Translations under genes and position numbers: made by a program
Shown: positions 41,001-53,700 of the stretch, in pieces
Position numbering within the stretch: position 1 is the first letter of the stretch
Layout: each line of letters opens with the position of its first letter
The notes under the pieces: model-generated
Databases searched by the model: none
What the model was told of the DNA's origin: nothing
The model's input: only the letters and a program-made list of their open reading frames with translations
NCBI RefSeq assembly: GCF_029227915.1
Contig: NC_079887.1
Location: forward strand, 20,827,650-20,891,649
DNA: 64,000 nt
Direction of reading: 5' to 3'
Source: Hydractinia symbiolongicarpus
Taxonomy: Eukaryota > Cnidaria > Hydrozoa > Anthoathecata > Hydractiniidae

Positions 41001-41774
41001 GAAACAAAGCTGGCATTACTGTGTCTTTTTATTTGTGTTATCATGTAACCATGTGCCACTAAAACCTACTACAACATTCATCACTTGCTCACACAACAGG
41101 CAACATTACACAAAGAAAATTGACTTTTGACTTTTTTTGTTCTCTTAGCTTCAACTGTACAGAGTTCAATGTGGGTAAAGGGAATGCTTGAGTGTTTAGG
41201 CCTAATGTTAGAGAAATTATTCGAAGAAATTCCATTTATTTTTAGAAGTGAATTTATTACTTTTTTTCTTGTTGCGAACACGTTGTTTTTTTACTGCATG
41301 AGGAAGCAATGTAATTCTATAGAGAAAATTGTATATTAATAATAACAGTTTTTATTTATTATGTTGTATTAAAATAGAAATAGAATTTATTTACGTGTTA
41401 AAATACTTTGCTGTAGTTCCATTTAGCAGTACATGGCTTTTCTATGCATTTTTATTGTGCTGTTGTTAAATTGAAGGTTTATGTATACAAAATAGATTGT
41501 TAGCTAATTATTATTTCACAAAGTGGGTGTTATGAATGATATGAGTGGTATGTTTTATTTTTATGCTGTCAGATTTGATTGGAAATGAAAAGCGTAAAAC
41601 TAGAATATAACTGTTAATATTTTATTCATCTGAAACTTTAGTAAATGAAGTCATGATCTTTTTGTGTCTTACCGAACTCTATATAAACTGTCGTTGTTTT
41701 TTTCTGTATTATAAAATATTATTATCATTCAGTACACCAAAAACACAACACATGCATAAGAGCTACCAATCCTT
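38030..41774. other. Spacer between TBCE and CNTLN
   Basis: AATAAA at 38073-38078 is a likely TBCE polyadenylation signal. A single Harbinger-like end, GGGGCTGTTCACATGGG, occurs at 39754 with no partner found. A 36-bp tandem repeat is listed separately. Short open frames on both strands between 39660 and 41340 show no recognisable family, and no gene is supported. Confidence 0.5.
40858..40965 (+). repeat. 36-bp tandem repeat, three copies
   Basis: Three copies of a 36-bp unit containing CTTTTGTATCTCAACATCAC lie in tandem, with few differences. Because 36 is a multiple of three, both strands stay open through the repeat (minus strand: a 12-residue NKGDVEIQK-type unit), but flanking sequence gives no gene. 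Confidence 0.85.
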
Positions 41775-44700
41775 ATGGAGAATGTAACAAGAGATGGTAA
41801 GACAGATTTATTGTTGATAAATATAGATTACAACATAACATACAATAAAATCTTAAAAGTTTTATCGACATAGTGAAATTCCAAAAATTTAGGCTTGAGC
41901 CAATGTGATTTCATGTGTGTGTGGTCTTTGCTGTACTCACAGTGCTTGACATTTGGTCTATCGTAATTCATTAATAATGTTTAATGTCTATGATGTGACA
42001 ACTTCTTTTTTAGTTGAATTCACCTATGAAGAGTTGATAGAGCAAAATAAAGCTTTGTCAGAAGAGTTATCTCAATGCCAGGTAAAATTATTAAGCTTAT
42101 CATTTTACAGTTGTGCCTTTGTTTCTGAACGATTTTTATGGATAAGTTTGACAAGTCATAATTCTGATGTTTTTTTGTAGCATGATAAAGATTTTGTTTG
42201 GAATTTATGGAAGAATTTACAAGTCGAAAAGCCTGATATGACAAATATTATTAGTCAAGTAGTTGATAGGTATATATAATTCTCACACACAAAATCTAAC
42301 GGGTAATTGTCTTTGAAAATACTAGGGGATGTAAACAAGAAGAAAAAAATTTCGACAAATATATTTGTTTATAATGCACAATAAATTAGGTTCATAAAAA
42401 GTAAAATAATATTCTGGAATTTTTTTTGAGATAGTTACTGTTTGATAAGATAATGAAAGATTGCAACGGCCCTTGACAGAAAAGTCAGGGAAAGAAGATC
42501 AAATTTTGAAGATTTTATTTTCACAACTATTTTGTCGAGAGTTCTCTGTATAATGTATGAGTTTTTGTTTTGTGTTTCACATTGTATTATTTTCTTCAGG
42601 GAGCAACAAAAGTCGGATGCGAAAGATTTGAAAGTTTTGAATATTCTTCAGCAAAAAGATAACCAAATAAAAATACTTGAAGATGTAAATATTATAATTA
42701 TATCAAACGGTTGTTATCAGTATGCCATGCTTTAAATTGTTTCAAAGAATGATGTGTGTTTTATATTATTCATTAACTATTTCTCTTTGTGAATGTGACC
42801 ACCACCCATCCACTGTTAATATTTCCTACTACACAGTTTACTAATATATTAGATATCTGCGGACCTACAAACACAGCTGAAGCAATCCAGCGAAAGGTTT
42901 GTTTTTTAATGTACTATATGTCATCTACCGGCAAATTTCATTTTGTATTCCTTTTTTGTTCTTTGTATGTCTGATAAAATTTTAAAATGTTATTCTTTAT
43001 CAAGAGTATGCTTGTAAAGTTTTCACTTTTGCTACAAAATGTTGAGGCAGAACCTTGTTCCAGGGATGCATTTTGATTGTCATTAATAGGTTATCTGATT
43101 TGCTGCTACAGAAATCAGATTGGGACGAAAAAAGAAAGGAATGGCAAGAAGAACAACGAAAGTTGGAATTTCAATTAGAAGAGAAGCAAGAAATTGTAAG
43201 TAGATTTCGAACAAGACAAAACCTTTTTTGATTTCTCATTTAATTTCTAGAAATAAATTTGTAAATTCCCTTTTTCTGGTATATGTTGCCTATCACTTTC
43301 TTAATAAAAGGGTAATATCTAAAAAATGAAAAAAACTTAGTTGTTCTATCAATAATGTATTATATTTTCTTTCAGTTAAAAACACGAGAATCTCATGCTA
43401 GTATAGTCGAAAATGAAACCAGAGAAAGATTGGTGCAACTGCAGAAGAAAAACACAGGTTAGCTATGCAAATAATATAAGAGTTGAGTAAGAACAAATTT
43501 ACACTTATAGACATGCATGATCCACATGAAGTTTAAATGCCAAAACTCAAAATTCTTTCTTTTAATATTTAAATTAGTTAAACTAGACATTTTCTATTCT
43601 AAATAATGATCTTAAGGCTCGTTTCTAGTAGGTGAAATATCTGTAACTGATGATTTTTTAAGTTTTTTTTTTGATTGTCTAGTAAAAAATTTCCGCCATT
43701 TTAAAGTTTAATTGATTTCTACATCTGGTGGTATAGTATCTTTTGCCAGCCAATCAGATTCTTTGGTTAGACATTTTGCACAGAATATTTCTGTTGGTGC
43801 AAATACTTTTCAGTTCCTAATAAGACAATTTAAAGAAGCAACATCAAGTTTTAAATGTTGATTTTATAGATTATGGTTTTTCTGCACATTAAACCGATTT
43901 TCTCCTTGATATCACCGCGTAGAATTTTATTTTTATAAAAATGAGGAATAAGTATAAAAGTGCCTTCTTGATGCATGTACCCAAAAGATAGGAAATTAAC
44001 TTGTAAATGTAAAAAAGATATGTGATTTTTAGATTTGCTGGAAGAAAATACACAGCTTGTTGAGTCTGTAAATTCACTGAATGTCAATCTAAATAACAAA
44101 GAAAAAGAAATTAAGGAGTTAAAAGAAACACTGATGTTGAAAGATGAAGAAGTAGTCAAAAGAATTCAAGATCTAGATGAGGAATGCCAACAAAAGCAAG
44201 TGTTGTTTAATGAGAAAGAAGATGCAGATAAGAAAATAGGGGTGAGTATCTGTATAATGTATAATGTGGCTGGATATACTTTAAGCATCCAGGCTAAACT
44301 TTTTAACTATAAAAATTGAAAAATATTAAGATTTTTAGTTTCATTATTTATGCTCATTTTTGATATTCGCGTGTTAATATTAAGATTTATTACCCCACTG
44401 TTGAGTATTTTCGAATGTTTACGTTTATTCGAACGTTCTCGGAAAATTTGATTGGTTTTTTTTTTCACGTGACCAGTCTATATGACGCCGTATTAACCGA
44501 CATCAAAACAAAAACAAAACAAGAAAGTTAATTTAAAGTGGTAGAAAAATGTCAATTACTCCTTGTTTTCGTCTGGTAGACGATAGTTTAATTTGGATGC
44601 AAATGTCCCCGAAGTTTATGTAGCCCAACACAGTGGTCACAAAAATATTGATTTGTTAAGAAATTACAAATCAGCTAGTACCACTCACCGTTACAAAATG

Positions 44701-47700
44701 TCAAACATCTTGAGCTCAAATAATAACCAACTTGACGTACATAACCAATCGACAGCTCTTAATACTTCCAGTTCCACGCAGTCTTCAACCCTCTTTTCAT
44801 TTTTTTCCGGAGGAAATTTTAAGAATTGTACATTTAATTTTAATACGAACACTCCACCAGCGAAACGACAAAGAATTGAATTTTAAAACTGTTTTGAAAA
44901 TATTCTATTTTTAAAAGTTGTGGATCGAATGTCTGTGTACGTTCGAAATATAAAGAAAGTTACATGGTTTCCACCTAAGCCTTGTTTTTGTTAAAGACCC
45001 CTGGACTCTAAAACCTTTTTTTTCATTAATGGTTATGAAATAATCAGTGGGGTAATAAATGACTTATTAACCTTATTAGCCTGTCTATACGGAAAAATAT
45101 AGACCTCTGTCACTCGCATGGACCTCACTGCGTTCGGTCCATGACGTCATGACCTCGGTCTATATTTTCCCGTATAGACCGGCTAAACGGTTAATAAGCC
45201 ATTAGTAAACTCGTTTTATCTTGTTTATGTTGTAACGGACTCTAGTTCAGTTGATAAATTGTCAACTTTAGTGTTAATGTGTTTTTGAACCACTCTTAAA
45301 GCATAAATATTCGTTAAATTTTTAAACAGAAATAATCTAGTTTTTATTTTTGTATTAATGCCCCCTTCTTTAGGATAGTGTAATATTACATGTGTATTAT
45401 AGGAGCTGAAAGAGAAGCTTCGTTCTGTTAATGCTAAGGTTTGTGTATTTTCCGTTGTTCAAATATTTTTTATAGTTCTTTTCATTAATTACTTGTTGTT
45501 CATTCATTCTATATAAATTAAAAAAAGTCATTGACTTTTCACATATATTGTCAGTGATGATGTAAATCAAATTTGCGGAAAAGAAATACCCTGAAATGAA
45601 AACTCTGTGGAACTACTTTTAATTTAGTTCGAAGATGCTCAGGAAAATTTTGACATTCGTGGTGAGCAACTTCAAAGGAACGTTCAAGTTATCCAAGACC
45701 AAGCTGAACGTTTAGAACAACAGGATGTTGAAATACAAAACTTAAGGTATATTTTGTTGAAATAATAAAAATTTCTGGTGCATGTTCTGTTTGCAACTCT
45801 CCCGAAATTTTAGAATTATTTTTCAGAATTATTATGCTTTTCTACTTCGTGTTCATTGTTGAAGAAACGTCTTTAAAATGTAGTTTGTAGTTCTCTCTTA
45901 GAGAAAAGCTGTAAATATTTTTCAAGAGAATAAATGTTGTTTTTGTTTTTGTTAACCGCAGAAAACAATTAGAGGAGCATAAGACATGCAAACAACATAT
46001 CGCAGATCAAAGTCAGTTAATCCAAAATTTAGAAGCACTGCAAGACGAAACACAAAAAGGTATCAGTTAATTTTTCAAAATGAAGTGACTTAAGGAAAGT
46101 TAAAATCCTGACAATGCAATTCAAATATGTTAGTTCAATGAAACAAAACATTTTCTGCGATTATTAAAAGTTTAGGAGATATTTTTGAACCGCCACCTCC
46201 ATGTTTTAGGTATTAATTCGACGTATTATTTGAGTGTAATTAGTAATTCTTTATTATAGTTTTATCAAAACAACAAGATACTCACCAAGAAGAAGTTGGA
46301 ACGTACCAAAAGGTAATTCAATGAACATGCAAAAAGTGTATTACAAATCTTCGCTGTATTAAAACAACATCAGAGAATATGTAATACAACATATCCATTG
46401 AAATCTTGACTGTACTTATGGACCGATATGTATTATAAATCCTAGCTGTATGGATGCATAGAAATTATGACTGTGTTAGTGCAACTTTACATAAGAAAAA
46501 ATATGAATTTACCCTCACAAGAAAAATGCTTTTAACAATGCTTTTGTATGGGTTTAATAGCAGACAACGCGAAATATTTTTTTAGACAATAACAGAAGTA
46601 TCGAAGAAAAATAAAAAACTTCAACATGTTGTAGAGAAGTTGTTAGCAGAAAACAACAACATTAAAGAGGTTAGTCGTTTAGAAATTATGTTGATAGCAG
46701 AATAAAAGGCGATTTTAGAGGTCCTGCAGCCAATTGAATTTACGTACAAGTTGAATGCGATTTTAATGCTTAGATTTTTAGGTGTGACCTATTTCTTTTC
46801 TTTTTGGTTTTATATCGAACTAATGAGTAAATAAAATAAATTATTTATTGATGGACAAGCCTCTTATTGTCCAAACGTATAGAGTACTACTTTTAAAGTG
46901 AAGAGGATTAAAAATAAAGATTTCCCATAATGTTTCTAAATGTAATTATAGAGTTGAAAGTCCAAAAATATAAATCCAAAATAGCTACAGAATCTCTGAA
47001 ATCATCTAATGTTTATTTTTATTTTTACATTGAAAGTTTCAGAAACATTTTAAGAGACTGTAATGTTACATTTGATGATTCTCATAGCAGGATTTTAGAG
47101 TTATTTTGATTTACTTTTCTTGTTTATTTATGTAAAGAATGAGAAAATGGCAAGAATAGAGTTGCAACGACGAAATGAAGAAATATCAACCCTGACTGAA
47201 GCGTCGAAAAAGTTTGCAGACACTACTGTAAGTGGACCAGTGTTCAGCTGATATAATATATTTAAAATAAAAGCCATCTACCATATATTATGCTCGCTGT
47301 ACATCTGTCTGTAAGCCAAAATGGTAGCTTTGAGTAGCACAGGTTTCTTTAGAAACGTTACTCACAGTATTAACCACGACGTTTTTATATTACTTTTATT
47401 TTTTTTGTTTACCTATTTAAGCCTTGATCATATTTGATTTTCACAAATTAGGCCCAGGGGATACTCAATCAAGACGTCATAACAAGTACATTGTAACTGA
47501 TGAAATTTTTGTCTCTCTTTTGTATATTATGTTAACCGCTTCACTAATGCTTAAAAAAACATTTTTTGAGGAAAAGGAAAATAGTGGACAGACAGTTATC
47601 CTGCTAGGCTAAATAATTTAGCTCAAAAATAATTTTTAGCATTGGAGAGAGACAAAAATTTCAGAATTATTCATCAAAGTGTCGAACTTAAATGTAAGAT

Positions 47701-50700
47701 GTCTACTTAGCAAGATGTCTTTGACGTTGTAAGGTTGACTCCTCCCTGTTATGCTTCCTCTTTTTCAATTATAGCTGTGTTCGCGTTGCGGCGAGTTAGA
47801 AGAAGAACTTCAAAAATGTCACTCGAATTATAACAAGCTGTTACGAAATTACGAAAGAAAGTGCAAGTTAGTAGTTTCATTGTTTTTGTTTTCTGGAGTC
47901 GATATTGAGCATTTGACTTTGCTTCCTGGGTAGAGTTTTTAACTCCAAATAGTTTTGTATACAATTAACGAAATAACAAAAGTAGCTACTATCTGTAAAT
48001 GATCAATTAATAATACCACACAAGCTATAAATTGAACTGTTTTTATTTAGCCATTTAGCTACTACGCAGAGTTCCTTTGATAAAGGATTTGCTGACTTGA
48101 ACTCAAGCTTATCTGAGGTATTAATGGCAACTGAAAACTGTATACTGTGAAGGAATGATGTCATTTGTTTATGTGAAATTAAAATAAATTATGTGTAATG
48201 ACAAACAACTAATGTGATGCATTAAGATATTCTATTTTCCAGATTGAAGCTTCGAACACACAAGATTTTTACAAAACAAAAATACAAACAGAGACGATTG
48301 AAAAGTTACAACAGTTGGTAAAAAATATGGTAAAACTTATTTTTGTCATTTAGTCTACAATATTTTTGTTTCTGTTTTATACTTCTATATTACGTTTTGG
48401 ATTCTACCGACTGGTAGCCTTGTGGTAGAGTATTTGTTTGTTTGGAGGTCGTAGTTTTAATACATGACCAAGTTATGCCAGCCACTATAAAGTGTAAATC
48501 GATCCTTCCTTTTTAGCATTGGGCGTAAGAATAGAATATCTAAGGTGATTGTCTAGTTGCACTGTTGTTTTGCATGTACGGTTTGCGTTGTGTATATGCC
48601 AGCTTGAAAAGCTCTAGACACGTTTCGCAGAAGCCCCACTGATCACTTATCATTCCTGTCGTAGGATGCAGAATTAAAAGCTACAAGAAGAGCACACAAA
48701 CAAAGACATCAGCGTTACAAAGTGCTACAAGAAAATTACAACCTTGCTCTCCAACAACTTGCGACATATGAAGAAATATCTATGTGAGTTGTATACATAT
48801 AAATCTCTGTGAACGAGTGCAAAACAAACGAAACTTCTCAGCATTTATGTTAGGTGATAGTTGTAGGTAATTAACGTCGATTCTTACCTTAGACTTTCAC
48901 CTAAGCAAGAAGAGAGGGCACCACCTCGAGCATCAGCAAAATCATTGCAACACGAAAATAGCAAATCTGTTTGGAATGAATTAGAACATTATCGTAAAGA
49001 ATATGAAAAGTTGAATGACGAGAGGTATGACTTGGTCATTCCCCTGTATTATAATCCTTCAATTAAATGTCCAGGGTGTTTGCTTGATGTACTTCGACTT
49101 CCGTCCGTGGAACTCCCGGAGGAACGTCCCTTGCAAGAGGGGAGTGAGGCACTCATTCGAAAATAAAATAAAGGAAGTGGGGCGTGTAATCTTTATTTTT
49201 GATCACATGTTTGTGCATAAACTTTATGTTATGAGAGCCCTTGCAACTTAACAAAAAGTTCATCAGTAAACAACGCAAAATTGCACAAACAGCTTTTGCC
49301 AAATTTTTTACTTAGTCAATTCCTAGCATTTTAATGCAAGTCAAACAAAATGGTGAATCAAATTTAACAAATAAAAAAAACCTGGGCAAAAAATTGCTGA
49401 GGCAAACAAAATTTACTTCGCAATTTACCTCAGCCTGACTGACGAGGTAAGTTGCGAGGGTTAAACGATTAGCATCATTGTAAACCACCCAAGTTTTTTT
49501 TTTATTAGACCTGGGATAGAGGAAGAATTGGATGCAATGCGAGTAAAGACATCTCGAGATGAAACAAAAATTGCGCACTTAAATCTTAAGCTACTGGAAT
49601 TAGAAAACGGTATGTTACGATTACCTGGTAAACAGAGACGTAAGATAAACTGGTAAACAGAGACGAAAGATTTCATTATTTGCTCCTTAATGTGTTTCTA
49701 TGTTGCGAATTCTCAAGAATTTAATATTCCAGATATTTCATTACTAAATAATTTTAGAGATCAAACAGACACAGTGTCATTAGCATCTCTATCATACATT
49801 TTTTTGACGATGTAGACAGTTTACAGTTTTGCGCAGTAGGATGTAAAACATCCCTCTATGACAATCAGAATATAAAATTTGTAACGCGTAATAAATGCAA
49901 CGATTTAAGTAAGGTTAATTTTACACTGCATAATTTATCTTTATAGCTTTTCGTCTAAAAGAAGAGGAACAAGACAAGAATATTAAACATTTACAATCGT
50001 CGGAAATTTATTCTTTACAAAAACAACTCGAAATATGGAAAGACAAGGTGAACATTTCTGCGTGAGAAATTTGAATATTATATGATGACAAAGTTGCGTA
50101 GTGACAACACAAAAAATAGTTATGACTTTCAAAATAAGATATATATTGTAGGAAGAACTTTGACGGTAAAATTGGGAATGGGTAAAAAATAATCCTTCAT
50201 GTTGTGGAGGATAGAAAGTTGTTTCCTAATTCTTTTGGAATTTTTTAAAAGTCTAATTTTGTTTTCAAGTTATTCAAGATTTTAATTTTTTAAAATCGGA
50301 GAACTTATGATGTCACAAGTAACTTTTAAAAAATGCTGACATTACATTTTTACCTATAATGAAAGATAAGGTCATTTTTAAACTACAAAACTGTACACTA
50401 TCAAGATGTCATCAAGAACATAACTTTGTTATATTTTTGTTTTTGATATGGTGTAAGTTTGCAAGATATCTCAAGTATTAATTTATGCTTACTACCCTAT
50501 TACATCCTTAATGATGATGTCATAAGATCAGATGGAAATCTTTGAAGCTGAAAAAAGATTTTTTATAAATTCAGTTCTAATAAACAACTTTTTTTATCTC
50601 TATAACATACAAGAACATCATTTTCAATGCAATCTTTTTAAAACCGAGATTTTACTAATTTTTTGTTTTTTTTCTAAAATAAACACGACAAACAACATTG

Positions 50701-53700
50701 AGAAATCCAGAGTACAATGAAATTAAAATGGAAGAACAAGATAGGAGAATTTTCAGCTGAACATGTTAAAAACCCATCTCAGGGTCAAGTGAGATATTTA
50801 AATGTATTGTTACTGCTGCACTTTTTTCTGCGTTTTTGCCATAATAAACTCTATCCTTATTAATTGCTATTAAAAACTCACCTGTAAGTTTACAAATCTT
50901 CAGCATAACCTTCTTTTGCAATTTCTACAGGTTTATACCAGTGAACGGGAAATCATTGCGTTGACAGAAGCCAACTCAAAATTCATTGACAGGGAAAGGT
51001 ATGTTGTTATCTGCTTTATCAAACTCATTTTCACGGATTTTTTGTTTATATGTAAAAAGAAAACGAATCGCAATTATTTTTTTTCACTGGAATTATCCTA
51101 ACCTTTTGTTTTTTTCCAGTTGTGCAAGTATAACTTGAATGAAAGTTCTAACCTTCGCTACGATAAACAGTTCTTTCAAAAATTAAATGTTTTTACTAAC
51201 GTTCACCTCCGATTAAGCAGTCAAACTATGTTTAATGGAACAAAAAATTTTAATACTGATGGTTTGCTTTTGATAATTCAACTGGTTGCCTTTTTAGTAG
51301 AGCGTTCGCTTTCAGTGCGGGAGGTTTTGAGTTCAAACCATGGCTGGGCCTATCAGAGACTATAAAAGTGTGAATCTATCCTTTCTACTTAGCGCTTAGC
51401 ATGAGAATAGGATTGATATCTAAACTAAAGAGGCTATCCTGGGTAAATAATTTCAATAATAATGAGAATAATACTACTAGTAATAATAAGCTTGTACAAC
51501 TTTACCAATATAACTAAGCAAATTAATTTTCCAGTTTTATTGACGTCTGCTTTGGAACACTAAGAAAACTAACCATCTGTTCACATGCTAGCGATTTTGT
51601 TTGAAGCTTAATTGTTTCCATGGGTAGTTTTAAGGGCTTCTACGTGTTATTTAGGGCGCTTAAAAGTTAAAAATCACACTTTGAACGAGGTAATATCCTC
51701 CGGTTTTACTCCTTGTGACGTGGTTAATACCCTTCCTCTTTCTTTGTCTTGATTATTCTCGCTTGCTATTTATAGATTTCTTCAAAAAGAAATGCAAAGA
51801 ATACAGAGCGAAGCAGAAACTGTAAAAAAAAATACACCGGTACTCGAACAAGCTACACAGACAGATGTTACGGAAACCGACTCGCGAAAATTATTTGATA
51901 AAATGAACGAAGTCATAAATGCTGTACAAAGTGATCGTTTAACAGTCAGCCAGCTAGACTCGACCGCTCAAACAACAGCATCAAAATCATACGCCACTCT
52001 CGCTACACAGACGTCTCCTAACAAGAATAGAACGAAAGCTAGACATGCAGAGTGTTCAACACAAACAGACTTAACGAGCGACTCGTCACCAGAGCGTAAC
52101 AATGAAGAAGAAGAACATGATAAAGTAATAAAAAAGAAGAAGAAATTGCGTTCCGAAGCACAGAAATTGCAACTACTTAAGTCTGATTTGAGTCAAGAAA
52201 ATCGCAGTTTAAAGAAAAGAATATTTTCACTGGAAACACAGGTTTTTTGTTTTTCCCACTAGAACAGCAATACCTAGTTTTATAAGCTCTTCTTTTTTTA
52301 TTGTTTCATTTTTATTTTTTACTTTCTAAGATATTTCTTAATATTGTCTATCTTTATTCTACATAAGTTACATTTTTCATACATACATTTTCTTTTATTT
52401 AAGGTCAGCCAACTTCGAGAGTGCAGGAGTAACTTAGAAAAGCACGTTGAAACATTACAACTGGAAAACGAGAACTTCAAATCTGAACTTGTGGCTAATC
52501 TTCAAAAATTACAAGCAACAAGAGAAATACTTCAGGTTGGTTGAGCGAGATTTTGTATGCAATCGTGATTGGTTGAAAATAAACCAATGGCAAATAAAGT
52601 AATTTTTAACGCTCTTAGTTTTTTTTGACTGATTAATTTTATATTTGTGCATAAGCTAGTTTTTTTGTATAAAGGTAGACTTACAATGATAAATATTTTA
52701 AGCTTGTTTAGTATGAGCCATAAGGGGAGAGGTTTGTCGGTCAGTTTTTGTTTTGAACAAGTACATGATCCAAGCGAATTTTAGGAACGTTCACGAGAAT
52801 TAGAAGAATCCTCACACGAGCTTCAACAACTGAGATCATTTCATCACAAAGACAACGAGGAGGTGAAGACACTCTCCGCAGAGTTAAAAACTATGGAAAA
52901 CAAATTAAAACACGCTACGAAGGAGTGCTCCAAGATGTCGTTTGAAACGAAAACTTTAAAAGGTGAAAATGAGATGTTGAGTGTGAAGTTAAAAGAATAT
53001 CAAGAAAGGTTTGTTCAGAGTTAATATTTTCTTACAACTTCTAAAATTTATCACTAAAATATGAACTTTAAATCTTTTATCGACTTTATGTGTTAATCTT
53101 ATTATATTCATCTAAAAGTTTTAAATCTGTGACAGCCTTGATTTCTTGGTACAGTCGAGACAAGGACGTATTTATTCTGTATGAAACGAGTTAATTCTGC
53201 CCGCTATTAATAATTCTGCCCGCCATTAATAATTCTGCCCGCCATTAATAATTCTGCCCGCTATTAATAATTCTGCCCGCCATTAATAATTCTACAATTT
53301 TTATTTTCGTTAGTTGCTTCCTCACAAGTTTATACCCGTTGTCAATATTTAGTTGTACTGGAAGTTTGAAACCATTTGAAATGGCCAGTTCTTTTAAAAC
53401 GAATACAAATTTTGATTTTTTTTTGTCTGTGCGATTTTGAATTACTGTGCCCCTCGTAAATTTTTATGACGGAGTGTTTGCTTGTTAAGCTAGTTAAGAA
53501 ATTCAACATTTCGAAAAACTTATTTGGGGAATAAGACATTTGTTACCTCATAAAAACACGAAGAAATTATTATACTCAAAAAAGGTAATGAATACAGTAA
53601 TGAGTTACATAAATTTGTTCTACATTTGGCATTATACTTACACATGAAAAAAAATACCGCTAGGTGGCTAAAAATTTTATGCATCAGAAATTTTTTCCCA

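Noticed and set aside
40750-41062. Both-strand open frames through the 36-bp repeat
   Set aside because: The repeat length is a multiple of three, which keeps frames open. The flanks show no gene.
48945-49251. Extension of CNTLN exon 19 into CLLDVLRLPSVELPEE-type sequence
   Set aside because: The donor at 49025 and the phase-matched acceptor at 49508 give a better centlein match. The extension reads into intron.
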